DNA of 26,868 nucleotides, from the NCBI GenBank assembly GCA_017449925.1, contig JAFSYO010000101.1, forward strand, positions 1 through 26,868. Direction: 5' to 3'. Position 1 is the stretch's first letter; each line of letters begins with the position of its first letter. The DNA comes from Stomatobaculum sp. (lineage in GTDB: Bacteria > Bacillota_A > Clostridia > Lachnospirales > Lachnospiraceae). Of this stretch, positions 1 through 8,307 are shown one piece after another. The position numbers were made by a program, and so were the translations under genes. The notes beneath the pieces were generated by a model, which searched no databases, was not told the origin of the DNA, and was given only the letters and a program-made list of their open reading frames with translations.

Positions 1-760
1 CGTCTTCGAATTCGTCTTCCTCGTCGAATTCCTCGTCCTCTTCGTCATCTTCAAAGAGGCGGTCGTAGACTTCTTCTGCCAGGGCATCCACATATCCCTG
101 GTCCGCAAGGTCATACTGAGTGACGTAGATGTCCTGGATCAGCGCAATGCGCTTCAGCGCCAGGACTTCGTCCTGCACATCGCCGTGTTCACGTCGGACG
201 ATCTCATCGACCTGTTCCGGTGTGTAATTCTCCAGGAACCAGTTGATGAGCTGCTCCGTCACCTCGTTTTCCTCATGGATCTGTCCCTTGACGGTCTTTG
301 CGTCCTGGGTCGTCTTCCAGGCGATGAAGAGAGAAACTCCGGCCAGAGCGGTGAACATCAGCTTCAGAATGATATTGACCGGAAGCACTCCCGCCCAGCC
401 GGCGAGGGCAAGAATGACCAGGGCGCCGCCCACGATCCAGAAGGCGGAGGCAGAGCTTTTCAGATCCTCGTAACGCTCTGCCCGGGTCACATAGACCGTG
501 GGCTCCGGAAGAGCGCCTCTCCTCCGGCCGCGGCTTTCCTGCTCCGCTTCATCCAGGGATTCCTTCATGGCTTCTTTTTCTTCGTCGGTCATGGATTCCA
601 GCATCTCACGGCGGCGGTCTTCCTCCGCCTTCGCTTCTTCTGCTTCCCTGACGGCCTTGCCTTCAAAATATTTATCTTTGTCAACAAGGATTTTTCCGCA
701 GTCGGTGCAGGTCTGCACGCTGTCAATAAATTCCATGTCGCAGTCCGGACAGTACTTCAT
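1..760 (-). CDS. Zinc-ribbon membrane protein with acidic tail (partial, runs off left edge)
   Basis: Open on the minus strand from an ATG at 758-760 to the window edge with no stop in 253 codons. A GAAAGGAG ribosome site lies about 7 bases upstream. The N-terminus carries two CxxC pairs (C4/C7 and C18/C21), a zinc-ribbon layout. A very charged Glu/Lys/Arg-rich stretch follows (about 35-85, probable coiled coil). Next come two hydrophobic segments (roughly 107-127 and 131-150) that look like a membrane hairpin. The visible end is a run of Asp/Glu (from about residue 234). The function is not recognised. The gene is transcribed divergently from the histidine kinase operon and has its own good promoter. 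The reading frame is certain; the role is unknown, and the C-terminus lies outside the window. Confidence 0.8.
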   Translation of the reverse strand, partial: MKYCPDCDMEFIDSVQTCTDCGKILVDKDKYFEGKAVREAEEAKAEEDRRREMLESMTDEEKEAMKESLDEAEQESRGRRRGALPEPTVYVTRAERYEDLKSSASAFWIVGGALVILALAGWAGVLPVNIILKLMFTALAGVSLFIAWKTTQDAKTVKGQIHEENEVTEQLINWFLENYTPEQVDEIVRREHGDVQDEVLALKRIALIQDIYVTQYDLADQGYVDALAEEVYDRLFEDDEEDEEFDEEDEFED

Positions 761-830
761 AAATTTACTCCTTTCGCACCCCCTCAAGCCCGGGATGCGG
801 GGTGCTGATTTTAATCACATTATGTAAAGT

Positions 831-859
831 AGTATAAAACATCCCGGGGGGTTTTTCAA
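831..859 (-). promoter_or_regulatory. Sigma-A-type promoter for the zinc-ribbon gene
   Basis: On the minus strand, TTGAAA (plus-strand 854-859) and TATACT (831-836) are separated by exactly 17 bases. This predicts a start near 824 and a leader of about 60 bases ahead of the ATG at 760. Spacing and both hexamers are close to consensus. Confidence 0.6.
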
Positions 860-886
860 TAATGTCTGTTTTTCCGCCGGGTTCGG

Positions 887-895
887 TGATATACT
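887..895 (+). promoter_or_regulatory. Extended -10 promoter for the histidine kinase operon
   Basis: TGATATACT matches the extended -10 pattern (TGnTATAAT) with one mismatch. No convincing -35 lies 17 bases upstream, as expected for extended -10 promoters. The predicted start is near 902, giving a leader of about 40 bases to the ATG at 944. Confidence 0.5.
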
Positions 896-943
896 TACGG
901 CGTATGCACGCTGTACAGTCTTTCTTTGACAGGAGGAGAAGAT

Positions 944-2437
944 ATGCCGCATCATCTGAAACCACATTTCTCCCATCCTCCGCTTCCTTTTCGTCTGACA
1001 CTCATCGTCCTGTTTCTTCTGTTCGGCTGTATTCCCTTTTTTTTCAAAGGCACTGTCCTGACCAAGACCTTTTCCCAGGCGACGCTGGAGAACAGGCAGA
1101 ATGAGATCCAGAACAGAAGCCGTATCCTTTCCACGAAACTGACCCGGTCGGGGTATCTGAAAAATACGGCGGAGCAGGATACTGCCCTGAATACGGAAAT
1201 GGACACGGTCGCCTCGGTCTATGACGGCAGGATCGTCCTGATCGACAATAATTACCGTGTGATCAGAGATACCTTTCACCTGGCGGAGGGGCGTTATCAT
1301 GTGGCGCCTGAAGTGATCCGGTGTTTCCGGGGAGAAAATTTAAGCGGATACAACGGGGAGCTGCAGTATCTGCTGCAGACGACCCCCGTCTATGAACTGT
1401 CGGCTGAGGGCGACGACCGGACGGTGGAAGGAGTGATCCTTTTCATCGCTTCCACGGAAAAACTCCGTCAGTCGCTGTCGGATACCGGGAATACCCACGT
1501 CATGTTCGACTTGATCACGGTACTGCTGCTTATTCCGCTGGCGCTGATCGTTTCCATGATGGTGTCCGGTCCTTTCCGCGCCCTGCGGCACGATCTGTCC
1601 GTGGTGGCAAACGGAGACCTGAACCACCAGGTAGAGCAGAACGCCTTCGTGGTGACGAAACAGATCTCGGAGGATATCAGCACGACGATCCGGAAGCTGA
1701 AGGATGCCGCCCAGTCCAGAGACGAGTTCGTATCCAACGTGTCCCACGAACTGAAGACGCCCATCACTTCCATCCGGGTTCTGGCGGATTCCCTGATGAG
1801 TATGGAAGATGCGCCGGTGGAGCTCTACAAAGATTTCATGAATGATATTTCCGGGGAGATCGACCGCGAGGCAAAGATCATAGACGATCTTCTGAGCCTG
1901 GTGCGGATGGACCGCTCCGGGGTGGCCCTGGAACGGAAATCCACCGACATGCACGCCATGCTGGAGCAGATCCTGAAGAGGCTCCGCCCCATCGCCCGCC
2001 TCAGCAATGTGGACTTGACGCTGGAAACGGTAAGGGAAGTGAAGGCAGACGTGGACGAGGTGAAATTCTCGCTGGCCATTACGAATCTGGTGGAAAACGC
2101 CATCAAGTACAATGTGAAGGACGGATGGGTACACGTAACGCTGGACGCGGACCATCAGTACTGCTACATCAAGGTGGAGGACTCCGGCATCGGTATTCCC
2201 CAGGACCAGATCGATTCTGTCTTTGAGCGTTTCTACCGGGTGGACAAGGCTCGTTCCAGGGAGACCGGAGGAACAGGCCTGGGTCTTGCGATCACGAAGG
2301 AGATCGTCCTGATGCACCAGGGAAACATCCGGCTGACAAGCACCGAGGGAGAGGGAGCCTGCTTCCAGGTCCGTATCCCGCTGCTCCACAACGAAAACGC
2401 TGCCAAGCCGGCAGCAGGAAAGGAGCAGGCGGAATGA
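944..2437 (+). CDS. Membrane sensor histidine kinase (HAMP-HisKA-HATPase)
   Basis: A 497-residue two-component sensor kinase in the cytoplasmic membrane. A first membrane helix (about 16-36) is followed by an extracellular sensor region of about 150 residues and a second helix (about 188-210). A HAMP linker comes next, then the dimerisation/phosphoacceptor helix with VSHELKTP (phospho-accepting His268). The ATP-binding domain has an N box (NLVENAIKYN), a G1 box (VEDSGIGIP), an F box (FERFYR) and a G2 box (GGTGLGLAI), so it looks active. The start is the ATG at 944, because AGGAGG (931-936) is correctly placed for it; an upstream in-frame TTG at 926 is not. No response regulator is encoded next to it in the window. 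It overlaps the GerMN lipoprotein gene by four bases (ATGA), so the two are co-translated. The signal sensed is unknown. Confidence 0.93.
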   Translation: MPHHLKPHFSHPPLPFRLTLIVLFLLFGCIPFFFKGTVLTKTFSQATLENRQNEIQNRSRILSTKLTRSGYLKNTAEQDTALNTEMDTVASVYDGRIVLIDNNYRVIRDTFHLAEGRYHVAPEVIRCFRGENLSGYNGELQYLLQTTPVYELSAEGDDRTVEGVILFIASTEKLRQSLSDTGNTHVMFDLITVLLLIPLALIVSMMVSGPFRALRHDLSVVANGDLNHQVEQNAFVVTKQISEDISTTIRKLKDAAQSRDEFVSNVSHELKTPITSIRVLADSLMSMEDAPVELYKDFMNDISGEIDREAKIIDDLLSLVRMDRSGVALERKSTDMHAMLEQILKRLRPIARLSNVDLTLETVREVKADVDEVKFSLAITNLVENAIKYNVKDGWVHVTLDADHQYCYIKVEDSGIGIPQDQIDSVFERFYRVDKARSRETGGTGLGLAITKEIVLMHQGNIRLTSTEGEGACFQVRIPLLHNENAAKPAAGKEQAE

Positions 2438-3384
2438 ACCGTGGGAAAAAATATATTGCAGGAGCGGCAGCCGCTCTGCTGATCCTTCTTTCGATGTTCC
2501 TGACCGCTTCCTGCGGAAAGAAAAATGAAGCTGCAGTTCCCGGGACGGCGGGAGAGTACACGATCTATTACCTGGACAAATCCGGGACGGAACTGTATCC
2601 CGTGGTCCGCAGGATGGAAGGCGGCGAGGCGGACCAGGAAGAACTGATCGCCTGGCTGCTGGACGGTTTCCTGCACGTGCCGAATGACATCGACGCGGTC
2701 TCGGCCCCAGGGGACCAGACCGAATACCGGGGATTCCGGCTGGACGGGACCCTTCTGTACGTCTATTTTGACGCGCAGTACGGAGAGCTCCGGAAGGAGA
2801 GGCTGATGCTGTGCAGCGCGGCTCTGACCCGGACCCTCTGCCAGGTCCCGGGAGTGGAGCATGTGGGGATCTACAGCGGAGACCAGATGCTCCGCAGCAG
2901 GGATGGAACGCCCCTGGGCCCCTTCGCGGCCAATGATTTTATCGACAGCATCTCCAACGTCAACAACTACGAGACGGTGGAGCTGGCGCTTTATTTTTCA
3001 GACGCGGCAGGGAAGGAGCTGGTCCGGGAGACCAGGACTGTGACCTACCGGGTGGATACGCCCCTGGAGGAACTCGTGGTGGAACAGCTTCTGGCGGGAC
3101 CGGGCAGGTCAGGAAGCCGGCCGGTGTTTGCGGACGGGACCAGACTGCTCAGCCTCTCTGTCAACGACAACATCTGTTACCTGAATTTTAACAGGGAATT
3201 TCTGACGGCGATCCCGGATGAAGATCCCAATGTTACGATCTACGCACTGGTGAACTCCCTGGCGGAACTGGATTCCGTACAGCGGGTGCAGATCGCGGTG
3301 GAAGGATCCCAGGCAGTGATGCTTCGGGACGCGGTCTCGCTGGATGCCCTTTTCGAAGAAAATCCCGATCTTATAAAAGAATGA
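2434..3384 (+). CDS. GerMN-domain lipoprotein
   Basis: A 316-residue exported lipoprotein. The N-terminus has a basic start, a hydrophobic helix and a lipobox ending TASC with Cys27 as the lipidated residue. Two GerMN-type domains follow, roughly residues 60-155 and 178-305. Each ends in the typical pattern of a short helix leading to 'V..V...V.G' (VPGVEHVGIYSG and VQRVQIAVEG). GerMN domains occur in B. subtilis GerM (a two-domain sporulation lipoprotein of similar size) and in actinobacterial LpqB, which works with the MtrAB two-component system. The ATGA overlap with the kinase gene suggests partnership with the sensor, but this is inference. A purely sporulation-related GerM role is the main alternative. 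Confidence 0.85.
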   Translation: MNRGKKYIAGAAAALLILLSMFLTASCGKKNEAAVPGTAGEYTIYYLDKSGTELYPVVRRMEGGEADQEELIAWLLDGFLHVPNDIDAVSAPGDQTEYRGFRLDGTLLYVYFDAQYGELRKERLMLCSAALTRTLCQVPGVEHVGIYSGDQMLRSRDGTPLGPFAANDFIDSISNVNNYETVELALYFSDAAGKELVRETRTVTYRVDTPLEELVVEQLLAGPGRSGSRPVFADGTRLLSLSVNDNICYLNFNREFLTAIPDEDPNVTIYALVNSLAELDSVQRVQIAVEGSQAVMLRDAVSLDALFEENPDLIKE

Positions 3385-3406
3385 TATAAAGGAGAACCGC
3401 AGCAGA

Positions 3407-5764
3407 ATGAAACGGCCCTGGGAGATCCTGGCGGCCGGAATCGTGCTTGGAGAGCTGATCATTTTGGCGGAAGTCCCGTTTTGGGCGGCAGGCGCAGGCC
3501 TGTCCGCCCTCTTTCTGCTGCTGTTTATTCCGAATAGGGGACATTGGCTTCCTGCCGCCGGCCTAACCCGGGGCCGTCGCCTTCTTCGTGCCGGGACCCT
3601 GCGGAGGGTCCGTAATATATCTCTTCTCCTTGCCGCAGGCATGGCAGCGGGAATGTTCAGACTGGCTGCAGCCCAGGTCCCGGGGAAGCAGGAGCGGATG
3701 CTGGATGAATGGTTGCGGACGGAAGAAGAAACAAGCATTGAATTCGTCATCGAAGACATCGAGGAGGACGGGGAACGGCTGAAAATAAAAAGCGGCTGTC
3801 TTCTGGTGTACTGTGATGCAGAGAAGCTGGGGGAGATACCTCCGGCAGGAAGCAGGGCGGTGGCTTACGGGAAACTGTCGCGGTTTCCGAAGGCAACGAA
3901 TCCGGGCGAGTTTGATGCCGCCTCTTACTACAGGTCAAAAGGGATGACGCACCGTCTGTATGCTGACAGGATCTGTATAACAGAAAAGAAGGAGAGCTTC
4001 CCGGTACAGCAGCTGATCGCCCTGCGGCGCAGCGCCGGAAAGCATCTGGACCGCATGTTCAGCCCGGAAGACGCCGGAATCCTGAAGGCGGCCCTGTTCG
4101 GCGACCGGAACGGCATGCCGGAGGACCTGTACGAGCAGTACCGAAGGAACGGCATCGCCCATCTTCTGGCCATCAGCGGGCTGCACACGGCAGTTCTGGG
4201 ACTCGGTCTGTACCGGCTGATCCGGAAGGCGGGGGGCGGATTCCGCCTGAGCGGCATCCTTTCCGGCGCCTTCCTCCTGTTCTACGGAGCCCTGACCGGC
4301 GGAGGCACCGCCGTAGTGCGGGCGGTCCTGATGATGCTGTTCCTTTTCCTTTCTTCCGTCATCGGGAGGACCTATGATTTGAGGAGCGCTGCGGCAGCGT
4401 CCATGGCAGCCATCCTTCTGGCGAACCCGCAGGAGCTCACCCAGTGCGGTTTCCAGCTTTCCTTTCTGGCGGTGTTCGCCATCGGCGGGCCCGCAAACAT
4501 GCTGACAGATCAGGTGAGAAAACAGTATCCGGCATTTCCGAAGCGTCACCCCCGTCTCTTATTTATTCTGTCCGCATTTCTCTCCAGTTTCAGCGTCTTT
4601 TTCCTGAGCCTCCCGGTGACGGCCTGGTGGTTCTTTGCCATTCCGCTCTTGGGGCCTATCCTCAACCTGGCGGTGATCCCGCTGATGCAGTATGTCCTGT
4701 GGGCGGGGCTGGCCTCTCTTTTCTTCTCTGCGGCAGGGGTGCCCGGGGCTGCAGGAGCCGCAGCCGGAGCAGCGCACTGCATCCTTCGTTTTTTTACAGC
4801 GCTCTGCGGTACGGCGGAAACACTGCCGTTCCACCGGATCCTGGTCGGAAGACCCTCCTTTCTGCAGATCGCTTTCTACTATCTGCTGCTTGCCGCCGCC
4901 TTTATTTTTATAAAGAAAACTTTCTCTGCCGCTCTGCTTTCTGCCGCCTTGCTGTTTTTTGCCTGTCTTATGCTGCGCCCTGTCCGCAGTCAGGACGCGG
5001 TGCTGTGGTTCCTGGACATCGGCCAGGGCGATGCCATTGTTATAGAGTATCGGGACAGCTGTGTCCTGATCGACGGGGGTTCCAGCTCCTCCCTTCAGAA
5101 CGGAAAATATATTCTGCGCCCGTTCCTGGAAAGCAGGGGGTGGAGCAGTGTGGAGACGGCGTTCATCACCCACGCGGACCAGGACCACACCAACGGAGTG
5201 ACGTATCTTCTGAAAGAGGATCCGGATCTCTCCATCGGGCAGGTGGTGCTGAACGCCGCGGCGGAGGGAGATGAGCGGTATGATAAGATCCGGGAGGCGG
5301 CAGGGCGGCGGCCGGTGCGCTATATGGGAATGGGAGACCGGAACGGCTGCTTTGCCTGTCTCTGGCCGGACCGGAAACATCCTCCCGGGGACACGAACGA
5401 ACAGTCCCTGGTGCTGATGTTTGAGTGCTGCGGCCGCCGCTGTCTTTTTACCGGAGATGCGGGAACAGAGAGCGAAGAACGCATCATTGCGCTCCTGAAA
5501 AAAGAAGATCTTTCCGGGAAGGGGACGGGAAGTATCGCCGGCCCGGTGGATGTGCTGAAAGCCGGACATCACGGGTCCTCCGGCTCCACCGGAGAAGCGC
5601 TGCTGAAAGCTTTTCCGCCGGAGACTGCAGTGCTTTCCTACGGCGAGGGCAACCGCTACGGCCACCCCCATGCGGAGACGCTGGAACGCCTCAGGGCCTG
5701 CGACGCAGTGATCCGCAGGACTGCGGAAGAAGGGGCGGTAAAGATCGTCTTCAGAAAACCATGA
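3407..5764 (+). CDS. comEC: ComEC/Rec2 family DNA-uptake channel
   Basis: A 785-residue polytopic membrane protein of full family length. It has N-terminal helices and an OB-like outer region (about 1-200), the competence-domain core with the signature HLLAISGLHT near residue 250 and many helices (about 225-540), and a C-terminal metallo-beta-lactamase domain (about 540-785). The metal site is intact: HADQDH (H589, D591, D593, H594), a GDAG aspartate near 685, and KAGHHGSS (H721, H722). ComEC carries single-stranded DNA across the membrane during transformation, and the lactamase-like domain is thought to degrade the other strand. An AAGGAG ribosome site lies within the 22-base gap after the GerMN gene, so the three genes form one operon. 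Operon control of comEC by an adjacent sensor kinase would be inference. Confidence 0.93.
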   Translation: MKRPWEILAAGIVLGELIILAEVPFWAAGAGLSALFLLLFIPNRGHWLPAAGLTRGRRLLRAGTLRRVRNISLLLAAGMAAGMFRLAAAQVPGKQERMLDEWLRTEEETSIEFVIEDIEEDGERLKIKSGCLLVYCDAEKLGEIPPAGSRAVAYGKLSRFPKATNPGEFDAASYYRSKGMTHRLYADRICITEKKESFPVQQLIALRRSAGKHLDRMFSPEDAGILKAALFGDRNGMPEDLYEQYRRNGIAHLLAISGLHTAVLGLGLYRLIRKAGGGFRLSGILSGAFLLFYGALTGGGTAVVRAVLMMLFLFLSSVIGRTYDLRSAAAASMAAILLANPQELTQCGFQLSFLAVFAIGGPANMLTDQVRKQYPAFPKRHPRLLFILSAFLSSFSVFFLSLPVTAWWFFAIPLLGPILNLAVIPLMQYVLWAGLASLFFSAAGVPGAAGAAAGAAHCILRFFTALCGTAETLPFHRILVGRPSFLQIAFYYLLLAAAFIFIKKTFSAALLSAALLFFACLMLRPVRSQDAVLWFLDIGQGDAIVIEYRDSCVLIDGGSSSSLQNGKYILRPFLESRGWSSVETAFITHADQDHTNGVTYLLKEDPDLSIGQVVLNAAAEGDERYDKIREAAGRRPVRYMGMGDRNGCFACLWPDRKHPPGDTNEQSLVLMFECCGRRCLFTGDAGTESEERIIALLKKEDLSGKGTGSIAGPVDVLKAGHHGSSGSTGEALLKAFPPETAVLSYGEGNRYGHPHAETLERLRACDAVIRRTAEEGAVKIVFRKP

Positions 5765-5845
5765 TATGCAAAAAGTAAGGGCCAGGTATCAAAACTTTAA
5801 ATGAACTGTAAATTTCTTGGTGTGGATTTCATCAACCGCCTGTAT

Positions 5846-5851
5846 TATAAT
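5846..5851 (+). promoter_or_regulatory. -10 element (TATAAT) for the cell-wall-binding protein gene
   Basis: A perfect TATAAT lies 44 bases ahead of the ATG at 5895, in a short A+T-rich stretch. The best -35 at 17-base spacing (TGGATT, 5823-5828) is poor. The predicted start is near 5858. The 130-base gap after comEC holds no clear terminator. Confidence 0.45.
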
Positions 5852-5894
5852 CAGTTCAGGCTGAAAACAGCGTCGAAAAGAAAGGAGTTTATCC

Positions 5895-6929
5895 ATGAAA
5901 AAAATGAAATGGCTGGTCTCTGCGGCACTTGTCTCTGCAATGATGATGGCTATGGCAGGCAGCGCATTCGCTGCGAAGAATGAAGATCCGATCACCGGAG
6001 TGGAGATCGATCTTGACTATGAGCTTACCACAGGACTGACCAAGGATGATATCAAGGTAGACTGCAATACCTCGGGAATCGATTCTGTATCGATCACCAG
6101 TGTCACGAATACCAACTACGGGAAAAGGCCGCAGGTGACGATCAAAGTCAAGGCGGACACTTCGGACGGCTATTACTTTGACAAAGAGGATTCCAGCGAG
6201 ATCCGTCAGGACGGTTTCTGGTCCATCAGCGGAAGCGAAGCGGAGTTCAAAAGCGGAAAGCGCACAAGCAACAGCACTGCGACGGTAACGGTGCAGCTTC
6301 CGAAGATCGGCGGCGACGACAGAAGCACTCTGACTGTAGAAAATGTAGCCTGGGAAGGCGATTCCGGTGTCGTCACCTGGGATAAGCCGGACGATGCGGA
6401 CAGCTACACGGTCCGTCTGTACAGGAACGACTCCAGGAAAACCGTCGTCACCACCCAGAACGAATACTATGATTTCAGCTCCCTCATCAAGCAGTACGGC
6501 ACAGGAAGCTACTATGTCGGCGTTAAGGGCAAGGCTTCTCAGTACAGCGCCGAGGACTGGACGGATTCCGAGGAGTTCGAAGTCACGGACGACAATATCA
6601 ACAGCGTTACCGGCGGATATTACGGCGGCGGCTCCGGCTCCAGCAGCAACCCCACCGGTGGAAGCAGCGGAGGCGCATGGCTTACTGACAGCAACGGAAG
6701 ATGGTACATCAACGCGGATCGTTCTTACACGGTCAGCAACTGGCAGCAGATCGACGGATACTGGTTCTATTTTGATGAAAGAGGCTATGTGAAGACCGGC
6801 TGGCTGCAGAGCCCCGCTTCCGGACTGTGGTATTATCTGTCCCCGGATCAGGAGCCGCTGGGCCACATGGTGACCAACTCCTACATCGGACAGTACTACG
6901 TCAATGCCGACGGCGTGTGGCAGCAGTAA
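5895..6929 (+). CDS. Secreted protein with FN3-like domain and C-terminal cell-wall-binding repeats
   Basis: A 344-residue exported protein. A signal peptide (about 1-26, cleavage after AFA) is followed by a Ser/Thr/Asp-rich beta region (27-135). A fibronectin-III-like segment (about 141-232, with the pattern VTWDKPDDADSYTVRLY) comes next, then a Gly/Ser linker (about 240-260). The last 85 residues are aromatic repeats of the choline-binding/glucan-binding type, including GRWYINADRS, GYWFYFDERGYVKTGW, GLWYYLSPD and YYVNADGVWQ. Such repeats usually anchor proteins non-covalently to wall polymers. No enzymatic domain is visible, so it may be a structural or adhesive surface protein. AAAGGAG lies about 8 bases before the ATG. 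It has its own promoter and a downstream hairpin, so it appears monocistronic. Confidence 0.8.
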   Translation: MKKMKWLVSAALVSAMMMAMAGSAFAAKNEDPITGVEIDLDYELTTGLTKDDIKVDCNTSGIDSVSITSVTNTNYGKRPQVTIKVKADTSDGYYFDKEDSSEIRQDGFWSISGSEAEFKSGKRTSNSTATVTVQLPKIGGDDRSTLTVENVAWEGDSGVVTWDKPDDADSYTVRLYRNDSRKTVVTTQNEYYDFSSLIKQYGTGSYYVGVKGKASQYSAEDWTDSEEFEVTDDNINSVTGGYYGGGSGSSSNPTGGSSGGAWLTDSNGRWYINADRSYTVSNWQQIDGYWFYFDERGYVKTGWLQSPASGLWYYLSPDQEPLGHMVTNSYIGQYYVNADGVWQQ

Positions 6930-6977
6930 GCGCAGGACCGGCCTCCGGCAGAATAATAAATACTGCATAATTAACCG

Positions 6978-7016
6978 AGACCCCGGGCAGTGTGCATAGC
7001 ACAGTACCCGGGGTCT
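6978..7016 (+). terminator. Strong hairpin after the cell-wall-binding protein gene
   Basis: A perfect 10-base-pair stem (AGACCCCGGG, 6978-6987, with CCCGGGGTCT, 7007-7016) encloses an inner GTGC/GCAC pair (6992-6995/6999-7002). The following bases are only modestly T-rich, so it may be a weak intrinsic terminator or an mRNA 3' stabiliser. The udp promoter begins three bases after the stem. Confidence 0.6.
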
Positions 7017-7018
7017 TA

Positions 7019-7027
7019 TGATATACT
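7019..7027 (+). promoter_or_regulatory. Extended -10 promoter for the nucleoside-salvage operon
   Basis: TGATATACT, identical to the element ahead of the histidine kinase, lies 60 bases before the udp start codon. No -35 is seen at the correct spacing; the -35 region falls inside the upstream hairpin. The predicted start is near 7034. Confidence 0.5.
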
Positions 7028-7087
7028 TAAAACAATAGGTCCGCTTTTTTTGGGAACAGATTCCGCCGGACGGGAAGGAGAAATGAC

Positions 7088-7903
7088 ATGGTCGATTATA
7101 CGGAAGGTTCTGGAAAACAATATCACACCGGTGTGGGGCCGGGGGATGTCGGGAAATATGTGATCCTTCCGGGCGATCCGAAGCGCTGCGCGAAGATCGC
7201 CGCGCATTTTGAAGACCCGGTGCTGGTGGCGGATGTCCGCGAATTTATCACCTATACCGGGACGCTGGACGGAGTGAAAGTCAGCGTCACCTCCACCGGG
7301 ATCGGAGGCCCCTCGGCGGCCATCGCTCTCAACGAACTGGTGAAAAGCGGGGCGGATACTTTTATCCGGGTGGGCACCTGCGGGGGCATGCAGCTCGATG
7401 TCCTGGGGGGCGATGTGGTCATAGCCACAGGGTCTGTCCGCATGGAGGGGACCAGCCGGGAATTCGCGCCCATTGAATACCCCGCCGTATCGGATTTTAC
7501 AGTGACCACGGCACTGGCGGAGGCGGCGTCGAAACTGGGCATCCGGCACCACATCGGCGTGAGCCAGAGTAAGGACTCTTTCTTCGGGCAGCACGAGCCG
7601 GAGGTGATGCCGGTGGATTATGAGCTGATCAACAAGTGGAATGCCTGGATGAAAATGGGCTGTCTTGCCTCCGAAATGGAAAGCGCGGCGTTGTTTATCG
7701 AGGGAAGCTTCCTCCGGGCCAGAGTCGGCGCCTGCTTCCTGGTGGTGGCGAACCAGGAGCGCGCAAAAGCCGGCCTGTCCAACGAACAGGTCCACGACAC
7801 GGAGCTGGCGATCCGCACCGCAGTGGAAGCGATCCGCCTCCTGATCCGGAAGGACCGGGAACAGGAAAAGATGTGCGGCAAAGGAGGAGACTGCAATGGA
7901 TGA
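7088..7903 (+). CDS. udp: Uridine phosphorylase
   Basis: A 271-residue cytosolic nucleoside phosphorylase of the NP-I family. It reversibly splits uridine (and probably deoxyuridine) with phosphate into uracil and (deoxy)ribose-1-phosphate. Visible signatures are the phosphate/nucleoside loop ILPGDPKRC (about 26-34), the RVGTCGG glycine-rich segment (94-100), FFGQHEPE (165-172, with the base-binding Gln168) and the ribose-binding SEMESAAL (195-202). The Gln and the SEMES motif favour uridine specificity over purine specificity. GGAAGGAG lies just ahead of the ATG. It is the first gene of udp-cdd-deoC-deoB and overlaps cdd by 8 bases. No nucleoside permease or deoR-type regulator is next to it. 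Confidence 0.92.
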   Translation: MVDYTEGSGKQYHTGVGPGDVGKYVILPGDPKRCAKIAAHFEDPVLVADVREFITYTGTLDGVKVSVTSTGIGGPSAAIALNELVKSGADTFIRVGTCGGMQLDVLGGDVVIATGSVRMEGTSREFAPIEYPAVSDFTVTTALAEAASKLGIRHHIGVSQSKDSFFGQHEPEVMPVDYELINKWNAWMKMGCLASEMESAALFIEGSFLRARVGACFLVVANQERAKAGLSNEQVHDTELAIRTAVEAIRLLIRKDREQEKMCGKGGDCNG

Positions 7904-8306
7904 CAGGGAGCTGTACCTTCTGGCAGTGAAAGCCCGGGAGCGTTCCTACAGCCCCTACTCCCATTTTCGGGTCGGGGCGGCGCTCCTTGCCATGGATGGC
8001 GGAGTCTATCTGGGCGCCAACATCGAGAATGCTTCTTACGGGGCGTCGAACTGCGCGGAGCGGACTGCGTTTTTCAGAGCGGTCGGCGAAGGAGTCCGGG
8101 GATTTGAGGCCATTGCCATCGCCGGCGGACCCGAGGGCGCGGAATCACTGGAATTCTGCCCGCCCTGCGGCATCTGCCGTCAGGTGATGCGGGAATTCTG
8201 CATACCGGAGCATTTCCGGATCATTCTAGGAAACTCAAAAGGTGAGATCAAAAGCCGTACGCTTTCGGAGCTTCTTCCCGACAGCTTCGGACCGGAGGAT
8301 TTATAA
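7896..8306 (+). CDS. cdd: Cytidine deaminase
   Basis: A 136-residue zinc enzyme of the small homotetrameric type. It converts cytidine and deoxycytidine to uridine and deoxyuridine, feeding the uridine phosphorylase encoded just upstream. The catalytic CAER motif gives zinc ligand Cys53 and proton-shuttling Glu55; PCGICRQ supplies Cys91 and Cys94. The N-terminal [13 protein letters not shown] and [10 protein letters not shown] segments are classic for the family. An AAAGGAGGAG ribosome site lies inside the end of udp, and the start overlaps the udp stop, so translation is coupled. Length and motifs match the family throughout. Confidence 0.96.
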   Translation: MDDRELYLLAVKARERSYSPYSHFRVGAALLAMDGGVYLGANIENASYGASNCAERTAFFRAVGEGVRGFEAIAIAGGPEGAESLEFCPPCGICRQVMREFCIPEHFRIILGNSKGEIKSRTLSELLPDSFGPEDL

Positions 8307-8307
8307 A

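Noticed and set aside
926..943. TTG start for the histidine kinase, six codons upstream of the ATG
   Set aside because: AGGAGG lies inside that extension and is placed for the ATG at 944; nothing suitable precedes the TTG.
1340..2389. Long minus-strand open frame opposite the histidine kinase
   Set aside because: It is a shadow of a GC-rich gene, with no ribosome site, no recognisable domain and a His/Gln-rich composition typical of antisense frames.
4559..5671. Long minus-strand open frame opposite comEC
   Set aside because: The plus-strand frame is a complete ComEC with an intact metal site; this one has no support.
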